From Siphonodentalium dalli (Eukaryota > Mollusca > Scaphopoda > Gadilida > Siphonodentaliidae): a stretch of 64,000 bases of DNA. This document shows, in pieces, positions 21,657 through 34,500 of this stretch. Made by a program: the position numbers and the translations under genes. The notes under the pieces are model-generated. The model was not told the origin of the DNA. It was given only the letters and a program-made list of their open reading frames with translations, and did no database searches. The DNA is taken from the NCBI GenBank assembly GCA_032622095.1, contig CP136061.1, positions 198,446,935 through 198,510,934 of the forward strand. The letters are read 5' to 3'. Position 1 is the stretch's first letter. Each line of letters begins with the position of its first letter.

Positions 21657-23687
21657 AGGACATGTTGCCTGTTATTATCTGACTCATAAACCCCCAAATG
21701 TATATTTGGGAAAGAGACACACCATCTTTAACCTTTTTGATATCAGTAGCAATTGATCAGATAGCAATATATACTTAAATAGTATTCAGATGTTAAAAAT
21801 TAAACAAGTACATTAATTGCACCAACTCGAAACTGTTAACATACCCTGTAGAATACAGACTATGATCAAGGAGGGTGTCACACACACACACCCACCCCGG
21901 TTTGGTATTCAGGCCATTTCCAGGTGGTACGTTATATACATACCCAATGATATGATTGTTACCTGGTACTAGGAATTGATACGGCAATATAACAGGCATT
22001 CAGGATTCAGCAAAAAGGCTGGTATGCAGATATTATAGCACAAACTTATACAAATTTGAGTATTTTCCAGCCCAAACAGACCCAAGTGAAATAGTTTTAT
22101 CTAGTTCGGTCTAATACATGTACCTCTTGAAATGTTGATGTTTTGAATACTATTTCAGCAAATGTGAGAAAACTGTTAACTGGTATTCAGTATTCATGGG
22201 CGATAGGGGGTAACCCTCACCAAGGCCAATCCCAATTGAATAGACCAGTCTGGAAGGTGTCGCCCCCCCCCCCCCAAATACCACTTAATGTAAAATGTTG
22301 AATCATGCGTACCAGTTGCAAGTAAGAAAATATTAAATAAAAACTAATACTACACTAATAGTATAGTTTTCATATACATGTATTTGCTGAAGTTGTATCC
22401 ATAACTTCTACATACCTATAGATAATAGACTGAATTACATCATAAATGTCATTTGGGCTGGAAAATAGTAATTTTGTGCTAGAAAAGCGAACCGTCCTCT
22501 TTGTTGAATCCTGAATACCGGTTAAACTGCGCAAATGAATCCCGACTACCAAATTAGCAGAGGGGTATGAATCATGCGTACCGCCTGAAAATTGCATAAA
22601 TGTTTTCAATTTACTTCATTTACAAGTACCTGTACTTGTAGCTGATTCACCTAACAATTTGTTTATCTTTAAATATGTGAGATCCAAGCGGAGATCATGT
22701 GAGTGCTGTGCATTAGTCCGAGAGTCTGATAACCTGGGTGTTTAATAGTCCGACTGTTTGGTTATTATAGAGTGTACATTGTCTCAAAATTGTAATCTTC
22801 ATGCCCAGTTTATAGCGAGGAAGTCAGGTCAGGTATAAATATAGACACCCATTTACACACAAAATATCTTCCCCTAAGCATAGGTACATGTATGCATAAA
22901 CTATCAATTGCATAAATATTGCATTCATGTGTGTACATTTTTATGGGCAATACATGTTATGTCTCGAACAATTTATTTTGTATGAGGGTAATACTATTAC
23001 CATACATGTATATACATGTAACTGACTAAATTAATGTGTTGTAAAACACAATTGATTATTTCAAACCCGGGTATCATGAATTGAACCGTTGGACCATTGA
23101 ACCCTCAAACTATTGAACTTCCTGACAATCGAACCCATCGGACTACTAGTAATGAACACTTTGACTAACGCACTTTACATGATTGAGTTAATGGTTGTGT
23201 GACCTCATGAATTGGTCCAAGTTATTTTTCTGATTTAAATGTCATTAAAATTGTTCCAATTGTATCGACTTACTGATTTGTTTATTTCATCCAAAAAGCC
23301 AAATTGCAATGAAGGCTATACACATGTACCAGTACATGTAAATGTACCAAGAGGCCCCCATTTACAATGAGAGGCCGCAAATAATCACACAGTGTGTAAC
23401 TGCATCAATTCTACAAACTAAACCCATTAAGTGACATATAATGGTCTATCCCCAAATAGAACATATGGTACATGTACATTGTAAGTACTGGCACCGATAG
23501 AATAAGTAATTGCGTGCTTGCAGATGTAATGTAAGTTCGTCCAGGAATAACAATAAGTTGACAAACTTGGGATACATTTGTACAAATTTCATGTGAAATA
23601 TATAACCTTATTGTTATACATGTATGCTGCAATCTAAAATATCTCCATGCTACCTATTTTCATAAATTTTCATCGAAGTTAAGAAAA
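21657..23687. other. No gene; C-run and weak repeats
   Basis: A 13-C run lies at 22263-22275. The word 'GGTATTCAG' or 'GAATACTR' recurs across 21900-22520. 'ttgaaccgttggaccattgaaccc'-type words repeat at 23070-23150. No frame over 80 codons looks coding. Confidence 0.4.
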
Positions 23688-23740
23688 CTCCATCACATTA
23701 CTTTCACATGAAATTTTCATGTGAAAGAAATGTGATGGAG
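23688..23740. repeat. Perfect 53-bp hairpin
   Basis: CTCCATCACATTACTTTCAC, then ATGAAATTTTCAT, then the mirror GTGAAAGAAATGTGATGGAG. There is one internal mismatch (T opposite A symmetry at the ATTAC/GAAAT step) and essentially no loop. It could be a tiny palindromic insertion. Confidence 0.6.
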
Positions 23741-24760
23741 ATCTCTTACCATTATTTTTAATTTCTGCATGAGGTGAATTTGGGGGTAGAAACAATTTTA
23801 TTTGAGTCGAGGAACCCACCAGTCAAATCTCAAGAGTTTTCTATAATGACTAAAAAATAATTACCAGAAACTAAATTTACAATATCTTATTTAATTATTA
23901 TATAGTTGGCATGTGGATACATTGAAATATGGTATGCAGTACTTGCAAGTATTCTTGATTTAGTAATCATGTTTTATTTATAGACAATTAGGTTATAACA
24001 CCATGCTGATCACAATGAAAGATGTTTTGTTTACATAAGTTGTGATGACAAGCGTTGGGGAATTCCAGTTATAACCAGGCATCACTTAATATATGGAAAT
24101 CAACTAGGAAAATAATATAAATATAATGACTGCATTGAGAGAGGTGGGTTTCTTGACTGAATGAAACATGGTTCAACCGCATAGCCGAAGGAATACTAAT
24201 TTTAATAAGGGTGTTAAATCAGACAGGGCATTGTTCAATTTCTTCTGCAATATTTAATGTTTGCACCAGCAATTGTTCATGTTTGCTTTAATGTGCTTTG
24301 CAGAAAAAAATTCATGAAGAGGATCCTTATTTGGCCTTGTAGCCCATGTTTGTTGGCAGCCTAACAGGCTAACACACTCATAAATTTTAACTATAGTCCC
24401 ATTCGAAATGGGCAGTACTGATACTACTACTGTCAGATAATGTACATGTACATGCATGTTGGAAATAATAATTGCTATGAATCTTCAGAAATAACACAGA
24501 ATAGTGAGACAATTCAATCACAATGTATTACTGCAGAACAGATAGGCTACCGGTTCATGTATTTCAAAAGCATGTATACATGTACTGTAAAGACACTGGT
24601 ACTACGTGTATACCCTTGACCAAGCATTTAATATTATTACCGTTATAGGCATTCAAGATTACTGCGGTAGTAGTACCATGTTGCGAACCAATATTGCTTA
24701 ACTTACTCTAATATAATACATTTAAGTCTTCGTTCAACTAAAAAAAAAACGCTGTTACAT
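23741..24760. other. No gene; one R2 fragment
   Basis: At about 23795-23845, GAGTCGAGGAACCCACCAGT and AAATCTCA match the inner part of repeat family R2. The remainder is AT-rich with no signal. Confidence 0.4.
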
Positions 24761-24763
24761 GTA

Positions 24764-25880
24764 GAGCTATGCTCTAATTAATCGACCCTCCTTAAAGGCA
24801 CGGATGGCCTTCACGGTTGGTATTGCTGTTGAGGGTACTCAATCCGATCAGACGCTCCTAAATTACTATTCCATTGGCGTCGGAGGTAAACAAATATTTG
24901 ATTCAAGTCGAGGAACCCACCCATCAAAGCTCAGAGTGATCAGATATTGATTTTTGAAGTTTTTTAGTTTCTAGAGATGTGGCCCAGAAAACACGTTGTC
25001 AAACGGACAAATTGCGGATGAAGATGGATAACTCAAAAATAAAGTGGTCCATGTGATCAACCAGTCAATTATAGAGCGGCTGACCACGCGTGGTACCACC
25101 TTGCGTTCGCAGTTGGACCGCAATCTCCATGCGGTCAGTGACCAACTTTGAATGTTGAATATACCCGAAACAATTTAATTGAAATAATGTGTTCTGTTAA
25201 TGCACGGTTGTTGTTGAAAATAAAGATACCCACTAACGACGTCGATTTGGTATATATCAATTGAAATGTTGGTTATTAGAAATTGCACCGGATGTCGAAA
25301 GCTCACTGTCACATGTTTCGAAATTTCTAGATTAAACTTATATTTTCCTATATACATGTAAATACCAAATTTAATATGGTGAGATATGACAAATTGTTTG
25401 CCATTGTGTTTATACATGTAAATGACTTCTCTGTTCTGTGACAACAATTCCACTCAGTGACTTTATGCAGCCTGTATGTTTTAGGACAGATTTGGATATT
25501 TTGATTGCCATTGGCTGCGTTTGTGGGGAAAATAATTTTTGCAGTACTCAATGATAAAATTAATAGGCTGCACATGTACATGTATGGTAGTATTGAGAAA
25601 TATTAATGCGGTGTCCGGTGATTGCAAGAAGGCGGTAATTTACTTGGTTACAGAGATTAAAAACATATTACGCAGTACGATTTAATACCAGCAGATATCG
25701 TATACTAGTATCAATTAAGGCTGTAACAATTCATCTTGAATCCATGCATTGTATTGCTATATGCTATCAAACCATGGTATACATGTAAATGTCAGTGGTT
25801 GATCGACTGGTTGTGGACTGCGGTATTAAATACTAGTGGTCAACCTCGATAAGGCGTGTCGATTAATTAGGGCATAGCTG
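24764..25880. repeat. Possible 1.1-kb element with about 22-bp inverted ends
   Basis: AGCTATGCTCTAATTAATCG at about 24768 is matched in inverse orientation by CGATTAATTAGGGCATAGCT at about 25858, with one difference. The interior contains an R2 fragment and otherwise no recognisable gene. No target duplication was identified. Confidence 0.35.
24829..25045 (-). mobile_element. MITE family R2, truncated copy
   Basis: GGTACTCAATCCGATCAGAC, then ATATTTGATTCAAGTCGAGG, CAAAGCTCAGAGTGATCAGA and AAATTGCGGATGAAGATG. This is the inverse of the right-hand half of the full copy at 27390-27765. The other half is missing. Confidence 0.65.
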
Positions 25881-26284
25881 AATCGTTTGGAAAGAGAATA
25901 TGGTTATATCCGACTAAATGGATGATATTTTTCCGCCTAAGCAGGCCTCGATTACAGAGAAATATACAAACATACTGTTAGCGTGATCATACTCTGGTCA
26001 GGTAAGTTAGAAATTTTCCCAAATAAAATGAATAAATTAAGTTCTCAATTTTTGATTATTTCTAAGAGCCTGTAATTATAATTGCTTAAAGATGTGACGC
26101 GACACAAATTGAATGAACATCAAAGTATTCGAGGCGCGGCTGACGATATGGTTATATTTGATCGGCCATCGCACAACGATATTTATTAGCGACATTGCCC
26201 ATTTCATAACTGGCGTTTGTGTACGTAATTCTGCTAAATAACGTGGCGTTTGTTTTAAATTTGAACACTATCCTTGCCGTTGTC
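25881..26284. other. No supported feature
   Basis: AT-rich sequence without a recognisable frame or repeat. Confidence 0.4.
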
Positions 26285-27389
26285 ACAGTGTATAAACCGT
26301 ACAAACATTAAATCGGAAGTTGTTTTCGAAAAGACGAAAAATGCTATTTTTAGAACGTAAATGTGACAGAAATATCACAACACCACAAAATCCAGGTTTC
26401 AGACGGACACACGGTTGCACGACATCTATAAACGTAATTATATATTGTACATACACATTTGCCGATCGTAAGCGGGCTCCATTTGAGCGAAAGACTCTGT
26501 TTAATAGATAAAAACGGCCTTTGATCACTTCAGAAAATAATTTTCTCGCAAAAATTCCATCTTCAAATGTCATTTTAACACATATCCAGCATCTGTCGGA
26601 AATCCCACTATATTGCAACGAAAAGGCCGTTATGTGTTTAACATATATGGACATGCCCTTGGCTCGAGTGTATTCACAATTTGAAAGTAGAGAGTATTTA
26701 TTTGGACACCCCACTCGTCAGTCTATGTACGCCTAGTTGTGTACGACGACAATACCAGTTGCGACATTGTACAGGAATCGTACAGTAATGATATGTTTCT
26801 TTCGACCCTCTTAAGCATAACTACAGTCTTCGAAATGTCACGTCATTGAACTTATAGACTCTGCCTGAATCAAACAAGGTATTCCGATTAACACTTAGCT
26901 ACTTTTATTAGACTCCGCATGTAACACAACTGTATTTGGGGGTTGAGGAAATATGTTGTATTCTGTGATGGAATTGTGTATACGTCAGGGGTGGGGTCTG
27001 CAATTGTTTTCCGAACACTAGGCGCGGCGGTGGTTGTTTCTGCAGCCATGCTTACACATTTTTCCTGGCCCTGTATTTTTTTTCCTAGAGTCATTTTTCT
27101 TCAAAATAATGGGACAAAAGGTTTTAAGAATGCTTCTATTATGTTATATGTATGCACTTAACTCTTGGTAGGGGGTTGAGTTCACCAGCAGTTAATAATG
27201 ATGAATTACACCAATGGGTAATAAAAAGTCAGCTTGCTAAATGTTTTCACCAAGGATCTATAATTGCACACTGGCATGGAAAGGCTCATATTTAAATAGT
27301 TCTATTAAAAATCATTTAATCAACCTGATGTAAATGAAAACATAACACAATAATAGATTCTTCAAATAAATGTAAACTCTTCACGTAAA

Positions 27390-27765
27390 TGTACTCAATC
27401 CGATTCGATGGTCCCCATATCATCAGATTCCAACAACAACAATTCTTTTAAAAATGCCGCTTCAGTTATAAGAATCGAGTAATTGCCCAAAAATATTGTT
27501 AATCACAGTCAACTATAGTATACAACTGCCCAAAACATGTTATTGTCAAATATCTGACACAAAAAAGTCACTTGATTTTAGAGTTATTCATCTTCATCCG
27601 CAATTTGTTCAGAGACTATTTACTGGGCCACTTAAAATTTAAATAATATAATTCAAACATCGAGATCTGATCACTCTGAGCTTTGATGGGTCGGTTTCTC
27701 GACTCGGATCAAATATCTTTTACCAACGATGCCAAGGAAATAGACATTTCGGATTGTGTACCTTT
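27390..27765 (+). mobile_element. MITE family R2, full-length copy
   Basis: The left end GTACTCAATCCGATTCGATG and the right end CGGATTGTGTACCTTTAA form an inverted pair. The interior carries ATCATCAGATTCCAACAA, ATCTTCATCCGCAATTTG, GATCACTCTGAGCTTTGATG and CTCGACTCGGATCAAATAT. The best sister copy is at 63083-63480. Non-coding. Confidence 0.7.
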
Positions 27766-27860
27766 AACTCTTCAAATAAAAATAGACTATTAAAATCTGT
27801 AATAAAATAAAACAAATGTGTTAAAACAAACTTTGACCGATTTCAACGATATTCGGTATA

Positions 27861-28320
27861 TGGGTCGAGGATCACCTATAGATGGGAGTTGTCAAATTTG
27901 AATGATTTTTTATGAAAAATATGGCCACTGGCAGCCATCTTGCGTTTTACTCTTTGCATCACTAAATCCTTTAACACACCATGCAGAGCTTATCCCTCAT
28001 CCGATCATCACCAACCTGTATATGGATCTTCGTTGTGACCTCTCGATGGGTGCCTTCGATTTTTCCAAATTTTGTAAAATAAATGGCTGCCATTTTGGCC
28101 ATCTTGGATTTTACTCTTTGTATGACCAAATTCTTTAGCACACTTTACAGGTCACATTTCTGATCAAATCGTCACCGAACTCCATATGGATCTTCGACGT
28201 GACCTCTAAATGGGAGCCTCCATTGTTCCCCAAAATTGTTTAAAACACCTGCAGCCATCTTGGATTTTAAATGTCAATCCATCAGCATACCCTACAGCCC
28301 ACATTTATTGGAGAATTGTT
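27861..28320. repeat. Tandem repeat of about 160 bp with GCCATCTTGGATTTTACTC core
   Basis: Units start near 27925, 28085 and 28250 with 'tGGCnGCCATcTTGgatTTTACTCTTTG', then 'aAATTCTTTAGCACAC', a CATATGGATCTTCG block and 'GTGACCTCTaaATGGG'. There are two full units and one partial. The GCCATCTT core equals the AAGATGGC consensus bound by YY1-type factors in animals, but regulatory function is not implied here. Confidence 0.6.
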
Positions 28321-29109
28321 TTGAAACTTTACAGTGCTGTTGGTATATAAAAGTAGGAATGCTTCTATAATCATGATAAGGAACATTAATAGGAAAAGAT
28401 AGATCAGGAAAACTGAGTAAAATAGTCATTTGAAGCAGTTTGGATGGGGTGGGTCCCTATCCCATAATCGGAAAACGGATGTGGAGAGGAAGAGTGACTT
28501 CCTCTTGTGATTGAAGGTTAATAATGACCATTGGTAGGCCGAGTATCTCTAATATGGAAACCTAATTCATGAGTTCGTCTTTGCACACAAATCCCATTAT
28601 CACAACTTGGCGTACATATTTTTGGCAACTAGTGATCATCAACTTAAACAACTAGGCGTACATAGACTGAGAGCGGGGTGTCCAAATATATACTCTCTAC
28701 GTTCAAATTTTGAATACTCTCGAGCCAAGGGCATGTCCATATATGTTACACACATAACGGTCTTTCCGTTGCAATATAGTGGGATTTCCGACAGAATGAT
28801 GCTGGATATGTGTTAAAATGACATTTGAAGAGGGAATTTTTACGAGAAAATTATTTTCTGAAGTGATCAAAGGCCATTTTTTATCTATTTAACAGAGTGT
28901 TCCGCTCAAATGGAGCCCGCTTACGATCGGCAAATGTGTATGTACAATATATAATTACGTTTATAGATGTGGTGCAACCGTGTGTCCGTCTGAAACCTGG
29001 ATTTGTTGGTGTTGTTGTGATATTTCTGTCACATTTACGTTCTAGAAATATAATTTTTCGTCTATTCAAAAGCAACTTCCGATTTAATGCTTGTACGGTT
29101 TATACACTG

Positions 29110-29690
29110 TGGTTGTTGGTATATTGTATTGTAACATTGTTCTCTTAAAACATAGCGCGTGCTCAGATTAATATATAAAATGCAACTAATTGACTTGGGA
29201 TTCTGGAGTCGACTTTGGTGAACAATTCGTCGACGTCGACTAATCAACAAATCGTTTCAACACTGGATATACATGTATGATCCCCAAGTCCCGACAGAAG
29301 AAATAAGTTAAAATAACATAAACCAGTAAGGTAGAAAAATAGGCATCGCAAAGCAAGTGGGTGTGAATTTTCACATCCACTGCACACTTGGAAGGCCCAT
29401 TTCTACATATGCCAGTGACAAATTTCACATTCCTGACGATAATATTGGGAGATTGGCGCCACAAGAACATGAGTGGCTAACAAAAATTAAAATGTCCTAA
29501 CAATAAATCATTTTATCACATAATTTGGCCATAAAAGCAGTTTCATAATTATCGGTAATAGACACGTTTAATATCAGCGCGTGCGATGACGTCACGGCGT
29601 TCTTCAAATAACTTGCGATCGCTGTAGTTTATGATTGTTGTTTTCGATGAATATTTCGCGTTGCTTCGGGTTTATTTGATCATGTGATAA
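29110..29690. other. No gene; single CRE site
   Basis: A perfect TGACGTCA lies at 29587-29594 in a locally GC-richer patch (GCGATGACGTCACGGCG). Nothing else recognised. Confidence 0.3.
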
Positions 29691-29853
29691 AAGGTATCTC
29701 ACACTCGTCCTATTTTATACGTACTTTATCAACCTCGTCCTCTAAATTCTATTTGAGCCTCGGTAAACCTCGCTCAAATCGAATTTAGTGAACTCGGTTG
29801 ATAAATTCCGTATAAAATAGAAACTCATGTGAGATCCTCTATATATAAATGAT
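29691..29853. mobile_element. Palindromic MITE-like repeat, better-preserved copy
   Basis: Outer ends 'GGTATCTCACACTCGTCCTA' and, inverted, 'AGAAACTCATGTGAGATCCT'; inner palindrome TTTGAGCCTCGGTAAACCTC facing CTCAAATCGAATTTAG. TTTTATACG occurs on both sides. A decayed copy is at 16985-17115. Confidence 0.65.
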
Positions 29854-30859
29854 AAACATCAACCTGTGGACTTCTGACTGCAGCAAAAATGAAAACGCCA
29901 CATATGTGGCTATTGTTTACATAGTTGTCACACAGCGTCAACATAAAAGGGCTAATGTTCATTAATTAAACAGAGATTTGTGACTGATTAAGAATGAAAT
30001 TGCATTTTTGAAGCATTTGATATCCAACGATGATTGTCAGTGATCTGATAAATGTCAGTTGAATCAGAGAAATAGGGCTTTCGAACTGGCAATGGACGCG
30101 CAAAGGACACGCCCATTCGCATATAGTGAATGTGTTAACAAGTATTTCTACATTTGCACCTGCCCACTTTCCTTTCATTTTGTGAAACACCCATGATGTG
30201 CAGCTTCTCTAAAGAACACAATGTTTAGCCAGAGAGGCAGCCTTGTATGCCATAGAGGTGACCTTGTCAGCCAGAGGCAGCAAATCAAATTGTAGGTCAC
30301 ATAGGTGTGAATATAATGATATCGAACATATGATCCCATTTATAGGTTTTAATGATCACAATCAGGAACCGTACCAGTAGGCTCTCAAAATCAAAACATG
30401 TACATGTAACTGGTACGATAAATTATTAAAAGTGTTCTCAGAGGAATGTTTTAAGGAGTGTTCAGATGAGTCTGTTGCGTTTGGCCATATGTTGTGTTGA
30501 TCCGATCTGTTGTCAGCATTACGCCGTTAACCACACAACGGCGTGCGTTGCGTTATGACGCAGAGCTTTCAATTAATAATTGGAGCTAATAAGTTCGAAA
30601 TTGGAATAAATGCAATATTGCATTAAAATCAATATACAGGTATCTGTAATAAACTTTTTGAACAATAATGTCAAACATGTCAAATCCAAATAACTAAAAC
30701 TAGATACTGACATGAATACAATTTGATTTTCCTTTGCTTCGAAGACAGCATGCAGGCCATGCGCACGGGTGTAGATATAAAAAATATGTGATCCTCCGTA
30801 GGATAGGGTATCATATAATGTGTGATTCTCAGGAGTCACTCGTGGCTCAATGAAGACAT
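29854..30859. other. No supported feature
   Basis: Only 'CAGAGAGGCAG' and 'AGAGGCAGC' words repeat locally at 30215-30280. No coding signal. Confidence 0.4.
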
Positions 30860-30937
30860 GATCATATATCAAAATGAGAGGATATGGTGATCCCATGAAA
30901 AGGGGATCACCATATCCTCTCATTTTGATATGTGATC
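30860..30937. repeat. 78-bp near-perfect hairpin
   Basis: GATCATATATCAAAATGAGA and GGATATGGTGATCCC are mirrored after a short AT-GAAAA loop by GGGGATCACCATATCC and TCTCATTTTGATATGTGATC. It would form a stem of about 35 bp. It could be a small palindromic insertion or a structured RNA, but no flanking gene supports the latter. Confidence 0.65.
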
Positions 30938-30949
30938 CTAAATTAAGAA

Positions 30950-31012
30950 AATATTTTTATTAACTAAATAACGGAAATATTTGAAGAAGTGTTTTAAAGA
31001 GCGTAAAGAGAA
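30950..31012 (+). repeat. R4 repeat fragment
   Basis: AAATAACGGAAATATTTGAA, then GAAGTGTTTTAAAGAGCGTA. The same words are found at 51700-51775 (inverse) and 61249-61370. Confidence 0.6.
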
Positions 31013-31029
31013 ATAACAAACTTCAAAAA

Positions 31030-31155
31030 TCAATATCTGATCACTCTGAGCGTTGACGGGTGGGTTCCTCGACTCGAATCAAATATTTGTTTAACCCTGA
31101 AGCCAAAGAAATCGTAATTTAGGAGCGTCTGATCGGATTGGGTATCCTTTAAATG
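31030..31155 (+). mobile_element. MITE family R2, right-end fragment
   Basis: ATCTGATCACTCTGAGCGTT, TTCCTCGACTCGAATCAAAT, then AGGAGCGTCTGATCGGATTG and GGGTATCCTTT. It corresponds to the right third of the full copies and is truncated next to the R4 fragment. Confidence 0.65.
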
Positions 31156-31316
31156 ACGCATCGCAGGTGTCTGAACGCATTGGTGTTATTGTCTGCAGTC
31201 CAATTTCAACAACATGCACACTACGGACTCGTATGAGCGCTACTCTATGCTCATTTGGAATTTCATTTGGCTGTTATTTAATTTTGTTTATCTTGGGTAA
31301 TTATGATGGCTCCACT

Positions 31317-31568
31317 GCTAAATATGCCTTATCACTAACTCGTGGCCATTTTGGATCAACCAGGTCCGGTTCCGTGGTTTTACTTAACTTTCCATATATG
31401 GAAGTCATGAATAATTCAAAAGCTCCATATATGGAAATGCTACTCCAAAACTTTGACCTGTAGCACTGAAAGCATGGAACCGGGGCTGGATGAATACATG
31501 TATATGAAACCACAGAACCGGACCTGGTTGATCCAAAATGGCCGCGAGTTAGTGATAGTGCATATTTG
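31317..31568. mobile_element. 250-bp inverted-repeat element with about 63-bp arms
   Basis: Left arm 31317-31379 (TATCACTAACTCGTGGCCAT, TTTGGATCAACCAGGTCCGG) is the reverse complement of right arm 31504-31568 with few differences. Both strands therefore show the same short translation, which is an artefact. The centre has a second small palindrome, TCCATATATGGA, twice. Confidence 0.7.
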
Positions 31569-34500
31569 GACAAATTTTATGTCATTTATTGTCCAGCGAA
31601 AAGCCGAACACAACCAATCACAAATAACTGAAATATTAAAGAGGAAATACAAATCGTCAGTGGGCTTCTAAAAGGTCGTACCTGCCATTTTGGAGCGAAA
31701 TTTTTATTGCATTTTCGGAATCTACGGTTTCGATTACACAAGTTCCTGAGATAACTTGTCAATATTTCAAGTATAAATGCCATTTTTTAAATGTTTTTTA
31801 GGGAAATTTGTGTACTAAAATATTGTATCTGGGTTCTCCACGAAAAATATTTGTTAATTATGAATGTCATATATTTTATATTCAAAACCGTTCATGAAAG
31901 GATAATTCTGATGTGATTGTTTTGAAGAGGAATGGCCTGAGGGTGTATCCTCCTTAATCATTATCCTGAGTGACTAACGAAGACGTGGCAGTCATCAAAT
32001 TTGAAATGTTGTATAAGCAAGAATTCTATTTTTTACTTCTAAAAGTGTTGTGCATGTACATGTATAACAGCATAAAATCAAACGTATACTGTTATTTTAA
32101 CTGTGGGTTGAAATTACTTCATTTTGGTATTCAAAGTAATATGTACAGTATACTGTATAGCCAAGCAAGGGACGAATCCAACATCCCGAGACAATTTCTG
32201 AGACATTTTGTATCGGGAGTGTCAGAAAATATCTCGCCCGGGGCCAAGTTTTGGGCACCCGAAGTTTCAACACTGAATATTACTATATAAATAAATATAG
32301 CACTACAGTGGAGTCAAAATTTAGACAATTCCATCTATATTTAAAGAGCAAAATAATTATAAACATGAGTCGACTACACTCTAGGCTATACAATGTAATC
32401 GGATCATTTGATAGTACGGAGGTTTGCCTCAGACTATATATCGAGCCATCAGACTATCGAACGCTCGGACTATAACGCACAGGCGGCAGTATCATCGTAA
32501 AGAGATTATATAAAGGCACATACACAATACTACTATGGTATACATGTACCGTATACATAGTATATTTAAAAATTAGTATAGAAAACGAGCGTCGCACAGC
32601 AGCGACCGCGTTTATCCCGTCGGGTATCTAAAACATGACAGCTATAGAGAGACACTGTGACGTTTGCAGTTGTTTACCAAAACTTATAATAGAACCAAAA
32701 CAAGATCACGTGCCCGATTGGGCCAGTTGCTAAATAAAGATTTGATGGATCATGCGGATCGATACACAAATTCCATTGGTGGGATTAACATGCAGTACTA
32801 TATGATCATTAATAAGATTTAATAAGTCAACATCTGTCTGGTAATTTATTCGCAATGTTACCAAACACTCTCAGCAGCATCAGGGTAATATATAACCAGG
32901 GCGCTGATCGTTCTCAGTAAATCTGGAGAGCGGAACTATATCGCCGGAGGCAAGTGATCAAGTCGTGAGAGGGCCAAGGTCTTTTCGCATGATTCGAAAA
33001 TTGGGGAAAGTATGTTTTTGTTAGAAATTAATGATGTGACACTTTCAGTACTTCATTTACTAGTAGCCTGGTACTGGTAGGCCTGGCTACAGGTACCTGT
33101 TTGGCGTGTTTGAGGTCTGTGGCACAATTAAAATTTCTCTTATTGTAGTGTAGCACATGAATAGTACCAGTAGTATAGCACACAAAGAGGTCTATAGTAC
33201 CGGCACATGTACATGTATTCTCTCTGATTTCACACATGTTTTTTTTTCAATCGCCCAATTTAACAACATGAGTCTTTTATGACACATACTAAAGTATATA
33301 ATGTGCACACATTATACATGTACATGTACCATGTACTGATATATTCCATTGCAATACAGTCTGAGTACAAAGATATAGGAAAATTATGCAAAGAATAACT
33401 CCCTTTTGTACAAACAGTCCTGACCATGATATGTTATACCGGGATATCATGGTGATAGTTCATACATTTGGAATTACCGAATACTCGAATTTGTGGTTAG
33501 ACCGCTTCATGCGATGTTTATGTGAATTTTTATTTTTAAGTCGGCAATGCATAGTCCTATAAACCACACCAGATAATTTGTTTATTTTCTTCTGCAATAG
33601 CAAATGTCGGTCAGTGACCAAACTTCATATGTTTATGCAATCAATACAATCCGGTTCCGCTTTTGCTGTCCGGTTCGACGTTTTGTAACCAGAAAGCAGT
33701 TGACTCTTTTGTTGATTTCTAGGTTAAGTTTTGGAATTCTATATCACAGTACCAGTATGTGGCTTATCAGTTACTAGTACATCATTTATACTATATTTGT
33801 GGTGTGTTCTTGTGAAAAAATATAATTCTAACTAATGCGCCAAAAATCAGGTTTAGAAATTTATCCATTCTTGAGCGAGAGAACTCTTAAAACTTGTATG
33901 ACATTCGAAACAGAGTATTTCTGCTATCGAACCGGACGATAATAATGCCGAACCGGACATCGAAATCGGAACCGCATTGTATGGATTGCACCCTGTGATG
34001 TTAAATAAACAATTATAAAGGATATAACAACATGGTTCATAATATACATGGGAAACATCAGAGGTTTACAACAGTTGAATTGTTCTTTATCCTTCTGGTT
34101 ACATACACATATTCTAAAAATAAATGTCATTTTAACGCAATTCCACAGCCATTTACAACGTGATCGTAATGTCGATGAACGAGGTTGTTGCATTTAAAAC
34201 ACGTTGAGTGTGCATTGTGACCACTTTGTAAAGGTCTGACGACTGCGTTCAAATTACTAGTAAATGCACTGCATTGGGAATATTCGCCGTCGCATTGAAA
34301 TTACCGATCATTGCGCCGAAAAAGAATACCAGTATGAACACCGAAATAACGTTACGATAGTGTATTTTGCAGTATAAGTTTTAGTTTTGTTTAATTTAAA
34401 TTCACATCTGAATAATTTTGTGTTATTTTCCCACTTCTGGTGTACATGTACATGTATGTTCGGAATCTGACGTGATGTACCGTAGTTTTCCATTCAAAAT

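Larger units (their letters stand above)
26285..29109. mobile_element. 2.8-kb structure with inverted arms of about 460 bp
   Basis: The left arm 26285-26740 and right arm 28648-29109 are close reverse complements along their full length. They run from CAGTGTATAAACCGTACAA at the outer edge to GTACGCCTAGTTGT at the inner edge, with small indels (an extra CACCAA-type triplet run near 28998). Each arm has open frames on both strands whose translations correspond between arms, as any inverted copy would. The 1.9-kb centre has an R2 MITE and a tandem repeat but no transposase. It may be a long-TIR element or two opposed copies of one repeat. Confidence 0.65.

Noticed and set aside
26283-29148. Matching open frames on opposite strands at 26.3-26.7 and 28.6-29.1 kb
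   Set aside because: They mirror each other because the arms are inverted copies; neither frame resembles a protein family and small indels shift the frame.
31167-31573. Open frames sharing KYALSLTRGHFGSTRSGSVV on opposite strands
   Set aside because: The identical peptide on both strands is explained by the 63-bp inverted repeat.
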